64,000 nucleotides of DNA from Marsupella aquatica. Its lineage: Eukaryota > Marchantiophyta. Both the position numbers and the translations under genes were made by a program. Below, piece by piece: positions 20,304-31,204 of this stretch. The notes under the pieces were generated by a model that had not been told where the DNA came from, searched no databases, and saw nothing but the letters and a program-made list of their open reading frames with translations. Where the stretch lies: the NCBI GenBank assembly GCA_973895155.1, contig OZ316895.1:14880001-14944000 (forward strand). Direction: 5' to 3'. Each line of letters opens with the position of its first letter. Within the stretch, counting starts at the first letter, position 1.

Positions 20304-23300
20304 TCATCAGGGCGTTATTCGTTATTGATAACGAAATCATGTATCTAGATCTGCTCAGCTCTGGGCTAGCCAGATATGTGGGCTAAGGGGGATTGATAGT
20401 AGGTCGATTTTTAGATTTTCACTGATAAGTATCTGCTTGTCAGGAGCCAGAAGGCACCCAGTTTTGACAGATTGAGGAAAAGGTACAATAGTGCCTCAGA
20501 AAACGAAACGGCTCATGTATCATAGTCTGAGTTTAAAGGCATGCTGCCAAACCTAATTGAACGAAGCGTTTAGGATTTGCCCTTTTCGTCAACCTTTTAA
20601 GAAGTGGTGCATGTCGTTTACACATTAATTGTCCCAACAGTCAAGAATACCAAAAGCGTATAGCTTGAGTTTGAGTCATTGCTCTAGTTCTGTACTGCCA
20701 CGTGCTTATATGACATTGTACATTTTGACGACTCCCTCTCAACATGAGATGACCTAACCTTCCTCAAACGAAAGCAGAGATTCCATTATTGAAAAAAAAG
20801 ATCAGTGATTGCTTGTACGTGCCATCAAAACGAATCCAGCGAAGGGTTCTTCGAACTGGGAGCCAAAACGGTTGTTCTGCCAGAGAAGAGATGCACCTTC
20901 CCAACATGCAGTAAATCTCTTTTAATTAGCTCGTCTATTTAACCTTGACATAATGACGTATGCATTTTACACGGCCCCGTAGTATTAGAGTGCTTAACAA
21001 ACGAAAACTTACCTCAACTGTCTAACCCTGCCGGAGTGAACTAGCTACCGTAGCATTCTGAACGCAACTGCTGGAAATTGAAACTGAACTTGGAAGTTTT
21101 CAAGTGACTGATGGATCGAGTCATCTGTAGCAAGATAATGGTTGGGTACCTTCCCTATCTGCAACGTGCAACGTTGCGAGACGCCTTCCCCAACTAGCAG
21201 ATCCATGTGTAGAGGCTGATCGTTTCGGTGTTAGTGACAAACTTGAAAGGTTCGTCAGATCTTGACAGTTTTCAATCAAGTTGTCGAGATTAATATGTTT
21301 TTGGGAATATGTAAGTACGTCTTGGAACAGAAAATGCCAAAAGAGAAATACAAACAACAGTTCCTGGACCTATACAAGCTTCATATATTCTTGCCACTTT
21401 GATTAAACCAAAACAATTGTATTTCCTTTCACCACAGCAAAGCCGTGCGTGAATTGGTCGTACGACACAAGACACTATACCAAAGCACGATTAGACGTCG
21501 ATTGGGTCAACGCCATTTAGTACAAATGAAGAAACTGCCGTTGAAGTTCTCAAATATTCTTCAGGCAGTTCTCGATCGGAAGTCTCCTCAGTCGCCTTGA
21601 CAGTGCCGATGTGATAGAATCGATTTTTACGCAACACTTGCAGCAGAGATCGCCTAAACAAAAGTATATACGACAGTTCTAAAACAAACTTCTTACAATT
21701 GCTTTCTTTCTGCTTCAAAGCGATTGCATTTCCTTCGACCAAAACAACACCATGCATGAACTGTTATTCAGACACATGACTCTATACAAAAGCAGACTAT
21801 AAACAAGAGGTGGGCTGTCATGTTTGTGAGTAACACAAAAGAGTACAAGTACCTACGAAAATTGATGTAATATTTGATGTGAAGCAAGGTATGTTAGAGA
21901 GCGTAGTCAGAACCAGATTAAGCTTGCAGGGCAAGCAACGAAGATGGCCTGTGGCTAGTTTGCAGCATTCGGAGTAAAAATAGACTGCTTAAAGCTCCTG
22001 CCAATTACTTTACTCTGACAACAGCCCAGAAACCCTTTCAATGCCCTGCCAGTCCCCCAATAATTTGAGTCATCCTTGCCAGTTCAAAAGGACACTAGCT
22101 TCCTCCATTTTGAGTGAGGACACCCAGCCCGTGTAGCTCCTTGACCCTAAAGACAGGTTGCACCTCAAGTGGAAAGCTAACCAATCTCCCCTGTGTTTCC
22201 CTTGATTGCATCGGTGCTCTTCTGCTTCTTTTTGTCCCTTGGGGTACAAGGAGCAACTCGGGGACAAGTGTTGTCCTCTGTATATTTCTAGCCCCAACCT
22301 GTTGTTGGTAACAGTTATATCTATTGCTACATGGGACCAGACTAAGGGGGCACTATAGTAGAGAGATGCAAACCTAAGATCAACAGCAAGATGGTGATGC
22401 AGCTAAAGTAAGAGGGGGGCACAGAATGTAGAGGTGGTTGAGATAGCCTCCTTATGAGTGACTAATAGAGGGAGACTCTATTAGTTCCAACACTTGTATC
22501 AGTTGGGACCATAACTTATGGTCTGTGACTCAGTTGGTGCTAAGTTCAACCCGAGGTTCCACCACCTGCCTCCCAATGCTAGAGAAGACCAGGTAGTGTA
22601 AGTATCAGGGTGAAAACGGTAACTTTCATGTTTACAGCCTCAGATTAGTCCAAACTGTAAAAGATGCTATTGGAGAACTTATCTTGAAAAATCAATTATG
22701 ATACATGTTCAGTCCTTTTTTCCCACACTAGGGATTTTCAATTGCTTTTCAAAGAGTTTAGGGTTTGTAGCCTCAGGCAATTGTAAGCTATAACACCCGC
22801 TGTGACTGGGTGTTAACTATCCTAAACCACTACGGACATCTTCAAACAATATCTTCTTGACAGCCATGGTTTACCTTGTCTCATGATCAGGAACTCTCAT
22901 AACACATGAAGGATATATAGTTTAGTGGACCTCCTGGAAAGAGTTTATTTCCAGGTGGACCAAAAGGTCCAGATTCTCTCCCACTCTATAGACCAAACGT
23001 TTCATATTCTCTTTGAGTGGACTGCTCACTGGGCCCACTCAGACTACCTTGTTCTTGTGAGGTGCTCTACCACAAGGTTGGGCTTACCATGTAGCCTCAT
23101 ATGTACATGGCTGGCCCTGTGTAGTGACATGGCGAAGGGTGATTGTGCAGTAGAGGAAGTTTGTCATCACATTGGAGCAAAGAGGGGCCCGGGAGAAGGC
23201 CCGATGCAAGTGTCATAGCCCCACGGTCTCCTTGCTTATGCAAATACATTGTGCACAATCATCCTTTATGCAGTCCAAAGGAAATTTAAAATTCAAATGT

Positions 23301-24139
23301 GCCTGTCCTTTGTGAAATCCATTGGGAACCAGTTTTGTTTCCCACTGTGTTTTTGTTTCATCAGTGTTTTTTTGATTTTACCCTAAACCCTTGAAGATGT
23401 GTGATCAAACTGCAATGAAGGAGCTCCCTGCCAGACAACTTCATTGAGCCAATCTAGGTTTATGTCTCCAATTTCTTCAGTCACTACCCTTGGCACAAAA
23501 GCTTACTTAATTATATGTCAGCGCTTGCAGCTGGTTGTAGAAACAATTATTTTGCTCCCTGGGCCTTAATTACAAAGACGCTCAGTGCCAAAGCCCGTCC
23601 ATGATGGACAAAAGCATGTAAAAGCCTGATGTGGATGTGTTCAAAACTGACACTAAGAAAAACTCTTTGCTCCCAGGCCTTACAAAGATGTTGGGTGCCA
23701 AAGCTAACCCAAAATAATGCAAATCTATGATTGGATAACATACAATGTCACAAGTATCTATTTGGACCGGCAGTTGGATAACCACCCTGGTAGAAGATCC
23801 TTGGTCCTACCAACAAATTTCTTGTCTTATAAGGTTTTGCCAAATCTTACTATTTATAAGAACTTTGGCATGAATCCTGAGGGCGGACCAAGAAGTCTGT
23901 TGGGAGAGGTTTGAAACTTTTCTGGTCCATTGGGAGAGAAAGCAGCTTCCAAAGGTCCACTATATAAGTATATCTCTCCATACTATACCCACCAGGATAT
24001 TGGCCAGCCTGGCCTTTGTTTGATGAAATGCACACAACATATATGCTTCGTGATTCTATGGTATTAATGCATCCAGAAAATTAATGCAAATTAAAAAATA
24101 TTATAGAAAGTGGCTTAAACCACAACTCATAATATTTAA
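20304..24139. other. Intergenic, no gene recognised
   Basis: Short ORFs only. A minus-strand ORF at 21491-21757 (88 residues, ending SSFVLNGVDPIDV) is charged and protein-like but matches no family I know. A 10-bp perfect hairpin (ACTAATAGAG / CTCTATTAGT) lies near 22466-22491. Confidence 0.4.
21417..21794. repeat. Diverged direct repeat pair, about 71 bp each
   Basis: 21417-21487 and 21724-21794 align along their length (TTGYATTTCC..., GACACAWGACWCTATAC, CAAAGCA) at roughly 70% by eye. This suggests an old segmental duplication with a unit of about 307 bp. Confidence 0.6.
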
Positions 24140-24592
24140 GGAGTTGCGGTACTGTATGGCCATAAATGAATAGCAGGGAACAAGGAAAGAAAAGATCAGG
24201 CAGGAAGACGAGGAAACAAAACAAAACAGGAAAATTCATTCATTTTTTAAACGGAACACACCAGGCTGTAGATCTCCTCAAGATTTTTTCACTTGCACAG
24301 TCAATCGCCTTCTAATGTGGATGGACAAGACTTTTAGAAGCAAATAGACAATGGACAGGATAGAATTCACAAGGGACCAAATTGATGACCACCATTTGAA
24401 GGCTTGGATCTGTTCTATTTTTCATTTGAAAAGTATTCAACCAGTTCCAACACAGAAAAAACCTATCGGTAGATCTCATTGATATCTTTCATCTGAGCCA
24501 TAGATCAGCTACTCAGGTGGACAAATGAGATTTCTGGAGATGATACAGGCAGACAACTCAGATATTGTCTTCCCCACTAGATTGAAATTTAG
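24140..24592. repeat. Dispersed repeat A, copy 2
   Basis: Same family and orientation as 12830-13262, with the blocks in the same order, including the internally repeated TAGATCTC...GAGATTTCTGGAGAT part. The copies are clearly diverged, so the family is old. Confidence 0.8.
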
Positions 24593-24616
24593 AATTCAGC
24601 CAATCAGATGGCAATA

Positions 24617-24774
24617 TTTGTTTTCCCATATTTTCTCACCATATATATATACATATGTTGACCCTTTTTGTCTGTTTTTTAGGTCAGACGTCTATGTTTT
24701 GAGGCACCGTTTGTTTTCCCATATTTTCTCACCCTTTTCGTCTGTTGTTTTGTGAGACGTCTGTGTTTTGAGCC
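24617..24774. repeat. Imperfect tandem duplication
   Basis: TTTGTTTTCCCATATTTTCT begins both units (24617 and 24710). In each, CACC...CTTTTYGTCTG and a GAGACGTCTRTGTTTTGAG-type block follow. Unit 1 holds an extra TA-rich insertion (ATATATATATACATATG). Confidence 0.8.
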
Positions 24775-25361
24775 GTAGGTAGGATCTGGCCGCAGAGGGC
24801 TACGGTAGGCACGGCTAGGAGCAAAAATTGAACGGCTTTGGGAGGCGAGGCGCAGCTGCACGTCCCAATGTTTTTGGGGCCCAGTGAAGGAGTTAATGGG
24901 GACTCTAGGTAACCCGGAGCCCCTTGTACTAGTACTCGTACTTGTGTATTACTTGTGCTGTCTCTTTATCTCGTCAATCTCAACAGAACTTATTCGAGAT
25001 GAGATCCAAAATACTGATAATCTCAATCTCGAGGAATTTCTGTTGAGTTTGGATGACATAGTCATATAGCACACAAGCAAGGGTCGAACAACATCTTTGT
25101 GTTTGTTTGTTGTCGTGCATTTATCGAAGTCAACTTCTTTTTGTACTTGGATCGGTTTTGTCCATGGATCGGTTGTGTACTTAATTCAATCAGATTCTAC
25201 CGATAGAATCAGTAATTAATCCAGTAGAATCTGATGAACATTGGGATCTAACTCCCTGATGCAATTTCGTGTACTCCTGTAAGTTTTTTCTTAATGTCTC
25301 ACGCGAAGTCCATGATCTATACCAGGAACGCATGTGACCGGTAGAAACTTATGTTTCGATA

Positions 25362-26270
25362 TCGTCGGACCAGAAGAGCCACATATACGAGAGCGCTCCA
25401 CAGGAGGTGGAATGCGATTGAGAGAACTACGTCGACCTATGTCGTGTATGATACATGTGTATCTAACAAATCTAAACAGGAACAAATCTAGTGTGGGGAC
25501 TCATTTGCCTCGGTCTCGCCTATTAATTCTATAAAGTGAAATGAATCTAGCTTCGGGAGGGAACACAATTTCTGAAAAATATGTCATTGAGTTCGTAGCG
25601 CTTTCAGCGGAACGAGTTGCTGTACGTTCACTGGCGAGACTTCTTTCAGTGCGCCGCCATTCCTAGACGCACAGACAACTGGTTTGGGAATTCTCCGTGG
25701 TCTCAACTATGCCTCCGGAGCAGATGTCGAGAGTTGTCCAGCAACTTTTTTGACTCTCAGATCTGTAGCCTGAACGTGTTATAGTTTTTGCTATGGCTTA
25801 GAAATCAATCGCGGAAACAGCTAATTACCTGCAGCTAATTAACTTTTTACCTGCAGCTCAATACGACATGCATGGTTTTGGTAAACAGTTGCCCGGGAGA
25901 TACTTGCAGAGTCCTTGTCGACGAGCCATCAGTTTCTTACAAGAAACCACATTGCCTGAATAGGGAACGCCGAGTATATCGCCTGAGCCATTTGTAACAC
26001 GTACCTTGGATCAGTAAGTATTTTGACTTCTATCATACCTCTTCGATTGCATTATCGACAGCAAAAGAAACGCTGAGTGTCATGGACATCTTCTGTATAT
26101 CGCTATTACACTTAAAGTTTTCTCGATGGCTCATCTAAAAGTCATCTCCGATAACAATCAGTGCTCTAACTAAATTGACAGGCAACAGAAGACAGCGCAG
26201 AGGAAATTGCTCACACACGAAAAGTGATTGCAAGTCGGTCGTGAAAAGATTGAGAGTAGAGATCTACAAA
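25362..26270. repeat. Dispersed repeat B, copy 1
   Basis: The start (ATATCGTCGGACCAGAAGAG) and the blocks TGTATCTAAC, TGCCTCGGTCTC, CTATTAATTCTA and GAATCTAGCTTCG are shared, in order, with 37790-38260. A distal block (TTGCTCACACACGAAAAGTGA ... GAAAAGATTGAGAGT, about 26205-26260) also matches the end of that copy. The middle differs. No intact ORF. Probably a transposon family that I cannot classify. Confidence 0.65.
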
Positions 26271-26777
26271 ATTCCTGTGTGCAAGATAATACGTATATGT
26301 GGTGTCGACGACGGTACGCCCATACATCTTACTTACGACGTGTTATCTTTCTTTTTCTCAAACTGCAGCGAACTCTACGAGTGAATCCCCAAACATAAAC
26401 ACATCCGGCAGATTACTAGTACTAATACTAGCGAGAGCGCATGTAGTTTGCAATCGCAGGTGCATAATTGGAGGTCTCATTTAGAAGAAGAATACATGGA
26501 AACCAAGATATGCTTTCCATCTCAGTAAGCTGCTCATGGTTAAATTCTGCCCCTGCTGTGATGAAGAGGATAATTGTATGTGTGAACGTGAATCTTCACT
26601 ACATATTACAACAATATTGCAAGGAACTGGCGATTTCATTGGGTTGTTCACACACCAAAATCTATGTTCAATATCTGTTGATTACTCATGTAAAATTGGT
26701 TTACTGTAGAAATATTTGACTGGTCAGGCATTTATCGATCTTGCAATCGAGCAATGCTTGCACTTACTGGCTGAACG
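26271..26777. other. Gap without recognised gene
   Basis: Short ORFs only; nothing recognised on either strand. Confidence 0.4.
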
Positions 26778-27073
26778 ATATTTGATTTGTCTATCGGGCA
26801 TTAATTGATCAGTATTTCTGTGGACTCTTTGATCTGTTCGGTCTCTCCAGCTTGTGAGTTATTTCAACCTTAAATCCATTGATTTGTCATTCCGGCATCC
26901 ACGAACATTTGTATGGCAAGGATTAGATCTATATTTGATTTGTCGATCACGCAGTAATTGGTCAATATTTCTTAATCTGTTGGGTCTACCCAGGATGTGA
27001 GTTACTTCAGCCTTAGATCCATGGATGAGTCGTCCCGGCATCCACGAACATTTATATGGCTGAGTTAAGATCT
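26778..27073. repeat. Tandem repeat, two units of about 150 bp
   Basis: Unit 1 (26778-26930) and unit 2 (26931-27073) both start ATATTTGATTTGTC and share CCGGCATCCACGAACATTT. Both end in a TTA(A)GATCT block. Confidence 0.85.
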
Positions 27074-27099
27074 ATCGATGGATCTCCATTACAACCGAC

Positions 27100-27438
27100 T
27101 TACACGTAACGAAATAGCAGTGCATTCAGTTTAGCACTTATACTAGGAAGCAGCCTCAAGTGCAGATCTGTGACAACGGGAAGTACAATCAGACAGTAGC
27201 TCAATAAGATAATAGCCCTAAAGCTAGTATTCCCCCTGTACGTAGTTCTCCATCTAATTTTTTTCCAGGGATTACTCACTGATATCCCTGGAAAAGAATC
27301 AGACGGAGAACTGGCAGGGGGATTACTAGCAGCTTTAGGATGATGGCTATCATCTTGAGCTACTGTCTGATTGCACTTCCCCGTTGTCAGCATTACCAAC
27401 ACAATGAACCAAACAGATACGCCCATAGATGGGCTCAT
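27100..27438 (-). CDS. Small ORF with signal-peptide-like start (uncertain)
   Basis: A 112-residue ORF. Residues 1-25 look like a secretion signal (SVWFIVLVMLTTGKC: hydrophobic core, then a small residue and Cys). They are followed by a polar Pro/Ser-rich stretch (AASNPPASSPSDSFPG). Most of the part after the signal lies inside one arm of a large inverted repeat, and the C-terminal half reads through the loop into the opposite arm. The full-length protein may therefore be an artefact; the true gene, if any, could end or splice near the loop. No CLE, RALF or other known plant peptide motif was found. Confidence 0.25.
   Translation of the reverse strand: MSPSMGVSVWFIVLVMLTTGKCNQTVAQDDSHHPKAASNPPASSPSDSFPGISVSNPWKKIRWRTTYRGNTSFRAIILLSYCLIVLPVVTDLHLRLLPSISAKLNALLFRYV
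27168..27394. repeat. Long imperfect inverted repeat (hairpin), arms about 105-110 bp
   Basis: Left arm about 27168-27272 and right arm about 27284-27394, with an 11-bp loop. The arms pair through blocks such as GACAACGGGAAGT / ACTTCCCCGTTGTC, CAATCAGACAGTAGCTCAA / its complement, CCCTAAAGCT and TTCCAGGGAT, broken by small indels. A transcript from either strand would fold into a long hairpin of the sort seen in young plant MIRNA loci or foldback elements. Confidence 0.9.
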
Positions 27439-28843
27439 TGCTGTTGTCGATCGATATATACTTCCAAGGGTATATAGCTAGTGGTGTCTAAATTATTTGG
27501 ATTTCATTTTATTTCTCCCTGATGTCTAGTTGCCAGAGTGTATTGGTACATGTGAGACTTGCTGATTTTTATTGTCTTGGCTGGACGCAGGTATTTTTTA
27601 GAACAATACACGAAATCACGCTTTGGTCGGTCCAGTATCCAGGTATGTATTCCATCAAGAACTCAATCAAGAACTCGATCTACACTGCATGTAGACCTTA
27701 GAATGTATTTTCTAACTTCTTACTTTATCAGTTCTGCTGTTTGTGTGAGGTGAGTAAGTCATAAAAGCCGCCCCAGTTTCTCAAGCTGCATGCCGTCCTC
27801 GTCGTTTGATATGTAATGTTTAACATGCATACTGAGAAATTCCAATTTTTTGCCTAGTTTATAAGAAAATCCCTTTCTGTGAAGTGTCGATTGGACACAA
27901 GACTCGATCCGTGGCTAGCTAGTTAGCTAAAATTGTAGGGAATTTAGGAGGACTACAAACCATAGTACGAATCATGGCTGGTTACTGTAGTCACGGTTTT
28001 ATCGGATGTGTATGGATGATTTAATACAGTTGTCCCCTCAAGTTATAGCGAATTAAAAAGCCCCTACACTAACTGCTCAATTCGCAAAGTGAGTTAAATG
28101 CCACTACATTAACAGCTTCAACTCTGTGGTCATGAGCAGATTGGTATTGCACGGGCTGTGATTGTCTTTGGTTTGTTATTTGCTCTTGGAGAGTTTCTAT
28201 CGTCAAGCTGCAGGACATGGTTTTACTTTCCCTCATACCATTTGTGAATTCTGTGCAAACTTGAAAGTTTTGGCAAAATAACTTACTGTTTCTCTCAGCC
28301 GTGGCATATCAGACAGTACTGTATGCCAAGGGGATGTTTGTGGCATTTCCAATGTCCTGGACAATTACATTAATGGTTCCAAAGGTTACTTCTCGATGTA
28401 CAATGTTGTTGGACGCATCCCGTTGCAGTTCATGGATGAGAACAGAATCGCTAGATAGGATTTCTTAGTGACTTCTTTGGCAAACTGCTGCCTGTTTTGA
28501 ATGGTACGTGGACCAAGTTATTTTTCAATCTACATCATGCCCAGTGTATATATAGGCTGTCTAGTTCAAACAATATAATTCATGCAGGTATTTTCATTGG
28601 TTCTAGGTGATTGAAGAAACGAAAGGTCGATCATGCAGGGGGAGGCAAGCTTTAACATATAAAAGAGTTGGAAGCGGAGAGGAGCCCTAGAGAAGGACGG
28701 AGGGAAGACTGAGGCAAAAATATCATATGCCAGACGGACATTTGAAGCGGGCATTGAATAACGTAACGGATCACGCTCAGAAGGCACGAAACAGATCGTA
28801 CTTTCTGCTCATCTATCGCTACCTGTTTCTGTTCATGTGCCAG
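27439..28843. other. Gap without recognised gene
   Basis: AT-rich with short ORFs. Its 3' end borders the ARM-repeat relic. No additional ARM exon could be read in this stretch. Confidence 0.4.
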
Positions 28844-29480
28844 TTTGGAGTCATTGGGAACCTAGTACATTCTTTGGTGAACATAAAGAACATAAAGAAA
28901 GAAGTATTGAATGCGGGTGCTTTGCAACCAGTCATTGGTCTCTTAAGGTGTTTTTCCATTTCCCTCATTTGTGGACCCGTTTTTGACTTACTGGTTCAAC
29001 TCCGTTAATTCCGAGTTATTTTCATCCGTCTTGCATTCATCTAGAAAAACTTCCCTCAACCTTTGTGGCCTGTGGAGGTGAATTGCTTTGTAATCCTCAG
29101 TGGCTGTGATTGTCTGTAGCTCGCGTTGTCAAGAAAGCCAAAGAGAGAATGCAAGGTTGGTGAGGCTCTTTTGAAAGAACTCTGGCATTCAATAGGCAAC
29201 GTCGTTTTGTTTATGTTCCAACTACACGTCAATTGTGGGCTGAGGACGCATTGTATCTTTGTAGGTTCACATTGTGCAACCTGGTGTGGTGCGACCTCTT
29301 GTTAAGATGCTGGAAGTGACCCGTCTTTGAACAACTTTATCAACTGACCGCACCACGTTGCACAATTAAGATGCTGGAAGTTGATAAATGCGATCAGTTG
29401 ATAAAGTTGTTCAAAGACGGGTTGCCTGCACGCTAGCGCATTTGTGTTCTCCGGATGACCAGCGTACCATTTTTATTGAC
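28844..29480 (+). pseudogene. ARM-repeat (ARIA/ABAP1-like) gene relic
   Basis: Fragments of a plant Armadillo-repeat BTB protein (ARIA/ABAP1 family, ABA signalling and cell-cycle regulators). They occur in the family order on one strand. Exon-like piece 28844-28947 reads FGVIGNLVHSLVNIKN then KKEVLNAGALQPVIGLL. It joins in phase, through GT...AG, to 29120 onward (SSRCQESQRENARLVRLF, then TGA). A third piece at about 29268-29315 reads VHIVQPGVVRPLVKMLE, and a fourth at about 29420-29480 reads RVACTLAHLCSPDDQRTIF. The stop, a small in-frame duplication in the first piece (ACATAAAGA twice) and a rearranged inverted repeat between pieces 3 and 4 show that it is dead. The BTB part and most ARM repeats are missing. 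Confidence 0.8.
29319..29422. repeat. Perfect 29-bp inverted repeat within the ARM relic
   Basis: Left arm 29319-29347 and right arm 29394-29422 are exact reverse complements (ACCCGTCTTTGAACAACTTT... on the left), with a 46-bp loop. The loop carries an inverted partial copy of the upstream HIVQPGVV coding segment and a direct copy of AAGATGCTGGAAGT. Confidence 0.95.
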
Positions 29481-30049
29481 CATCATGATTACGGTTCCCT
29501 GCATTTTCAGATATCGCATTTATAAACAATCTGACTGTGAGATCAAGGTACCTTTTCGACATGGACTATATACCGGATGTGAATCTTTCTGATCATAAAA
29601 GGGTTTTCCATAATTTCTGCGTTCCGCTGCTGCAGGTATGGACATGCATTCATTTGGAAAGCTGAATTCATTCCAGAGTCCGAAACAAGAGCACGATGGT
29701 GCCCTAGCTGTTTACAGACTTGCTACGAAACCGAACTGACTCACAGTCGCCCATAGATATAGCTAGCCCTCCTCCAACACCACAGGTATAGCTCGGTATT
29801 TTGCTACTTAAGATTCTGAGAAGTATCGACTCAGCACCAACTGGAACAATCATGAACTCCTGCATGAGATAACACAATCTAATTTAGTATTACCCTATGA
29901 CAGATAAACTTATGAGAAAACTTAGCCCCGAGACCTTGTGACCATCTCGAAATGATGTAAATCAGGCAGCAGTTTACAATCGGCGGCCCGGCACCGACCA
30001 ATGTGCAAGAGGAGTAGTTCTTCCCCTGCAAACTATAGATTCTTGACAC
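29481..30049. other. Gap without recognised gene
   Basis: Non-coding sequence up to the Copia LTR. Nothing recognised. Confidence 0.4.
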
Positions 30050-30177
30050 TGTAATGGAAGAATGAATGATTACTGGTTATAGAATGTAGAATGATAGGAT
30101 ACATATAGATGTGTTGGGTGACTGGGTGATCCGGTCAACAGTTGTGTTAGTCTAGTAGTAGCAGGTAGAGTCTAACA
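30050..30177 (-). repeat. Copia 3' LTR (short) with adjacent polypurine tract
   Basis: Read on the minus strand this 128-bp stretch begins TGTTAGACTC and ends CATTACA, the TG...CA form of LTRs. It is directly preceded (30178-30188) by an AAGGGGGGC polypurine tract, the normal plus-strand primer site. Without the second LTR the outer boundary is not proven. Confidence 0.6.
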
Positions 30178-30480
30178 GCCCCCCTTGGCTATATAGTGGT
30201 AACTATGTAGACAATGTAAACTAGACCTATCATATCATGCTGATAGAGTATATATGATATGGGTACAAGCAAGGTAGACTGTCTCGTTAAAAAAACTTTA
30301 TCAACTCTAGCTAAATAAAAACTCTACCGGTGTAGCAGAGAAAAAGTTTGAGTGCTAAAAGAAAAAAGAGTGCAGCCTAATAGTCCTCGTCGTAATAAGT
30401 ATCAATACTATATAAAGTCAGATGCTATAGTAAATCAAGCTTCAACATCTGTCTCAACAGTAAGTCGTTAGTATCATCAA

Positions 30481-31204
30481 TCATGGTGTAGCAACAGCTT
30501 CCACGGTCATCATACATTGCACGCTCCGCAGTCCAATCGCCTGGCAGTGTCGATGATGAACGGCTGGCGATAGTGATTTGGTGAAGAGATCCCCAAAGTT
30601 TTTTGTACTTGAAATCTGCAAAATGTTGATCTCTGTTCCATGTAACTCATGGGTGTAGAAAAACTTCAGAGCTATGTCCTTTGGTTGCCTTTGATGAATC
30701 ATTTCGTGATCTGCTGTATACATGTTGCATTATCCTCAAAGAGATTAGTAGGCTTCGTTAGTGTTGGTAGGCCGCATTTAGTATTGATGTGATTTATAAA
30801 AGATCGTAACCAAACGGCTTCACAACTAGCCTCATGTAGAGCTAAAATCTCTTAGTGATTCGATGAGGTTGCTGTTAGGGTTTGTTTCACGCTTTTCCAA
30901 GAAAAAGCGGTACCCCCTATAGTAAAAACATATCCGGTTTGGGATTTTGCGGTGTCAGTGTCGGAGAGATATCCGGCATCCGCATATCCTGTGAGTTCAT
31001 GGTTTGCACCGAATGGTTAAAATAACCCGGTATCAGTGGTGCCACACAGGTACCTAAATATGTGCTTAACTCCATTCCAGTGTCTGGCTATGGGAGTTGC
31101 ACTGTGCCTAGCTAGTAAGTTAACTGCAAATGCAATGTCTGGTCGGGTCTAATTTGCTAAATACATTAATGCTCCTATCGCGGAAAGATATGGGGTTTCT
31201 GGTC
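30481..31204 (-). pseudogene. Copia RNase H region
   Basis: Readable segments in family order include PYLSAIGALMYLAN, TRPDIAF, LTGYADAGYLSD, TKSLSPAVHHRH and EASCEAVWLRSF. The conserved ADA.Y part of the RNase H active site is present. At least three in-frame stops interrupt it, for example after GALMYLAN (TAG) and in SSNH-stop-EILAL (TAA where CAA is expected). Confidence 0.8.

Noticed and set aside
21491-21757. Exon of a conserved gene
   Set aside because: The peptide looks protein-like but matches no family, has no flanking exons and lies in a diverged duplicated segment.
27100-27438. Plant CLE or other known signalling peptide
   Set aside because: No C-terminal CLE-type or cysteine-pattern motif could be found, and half of the ORF comes from reading through the inverted repeat.
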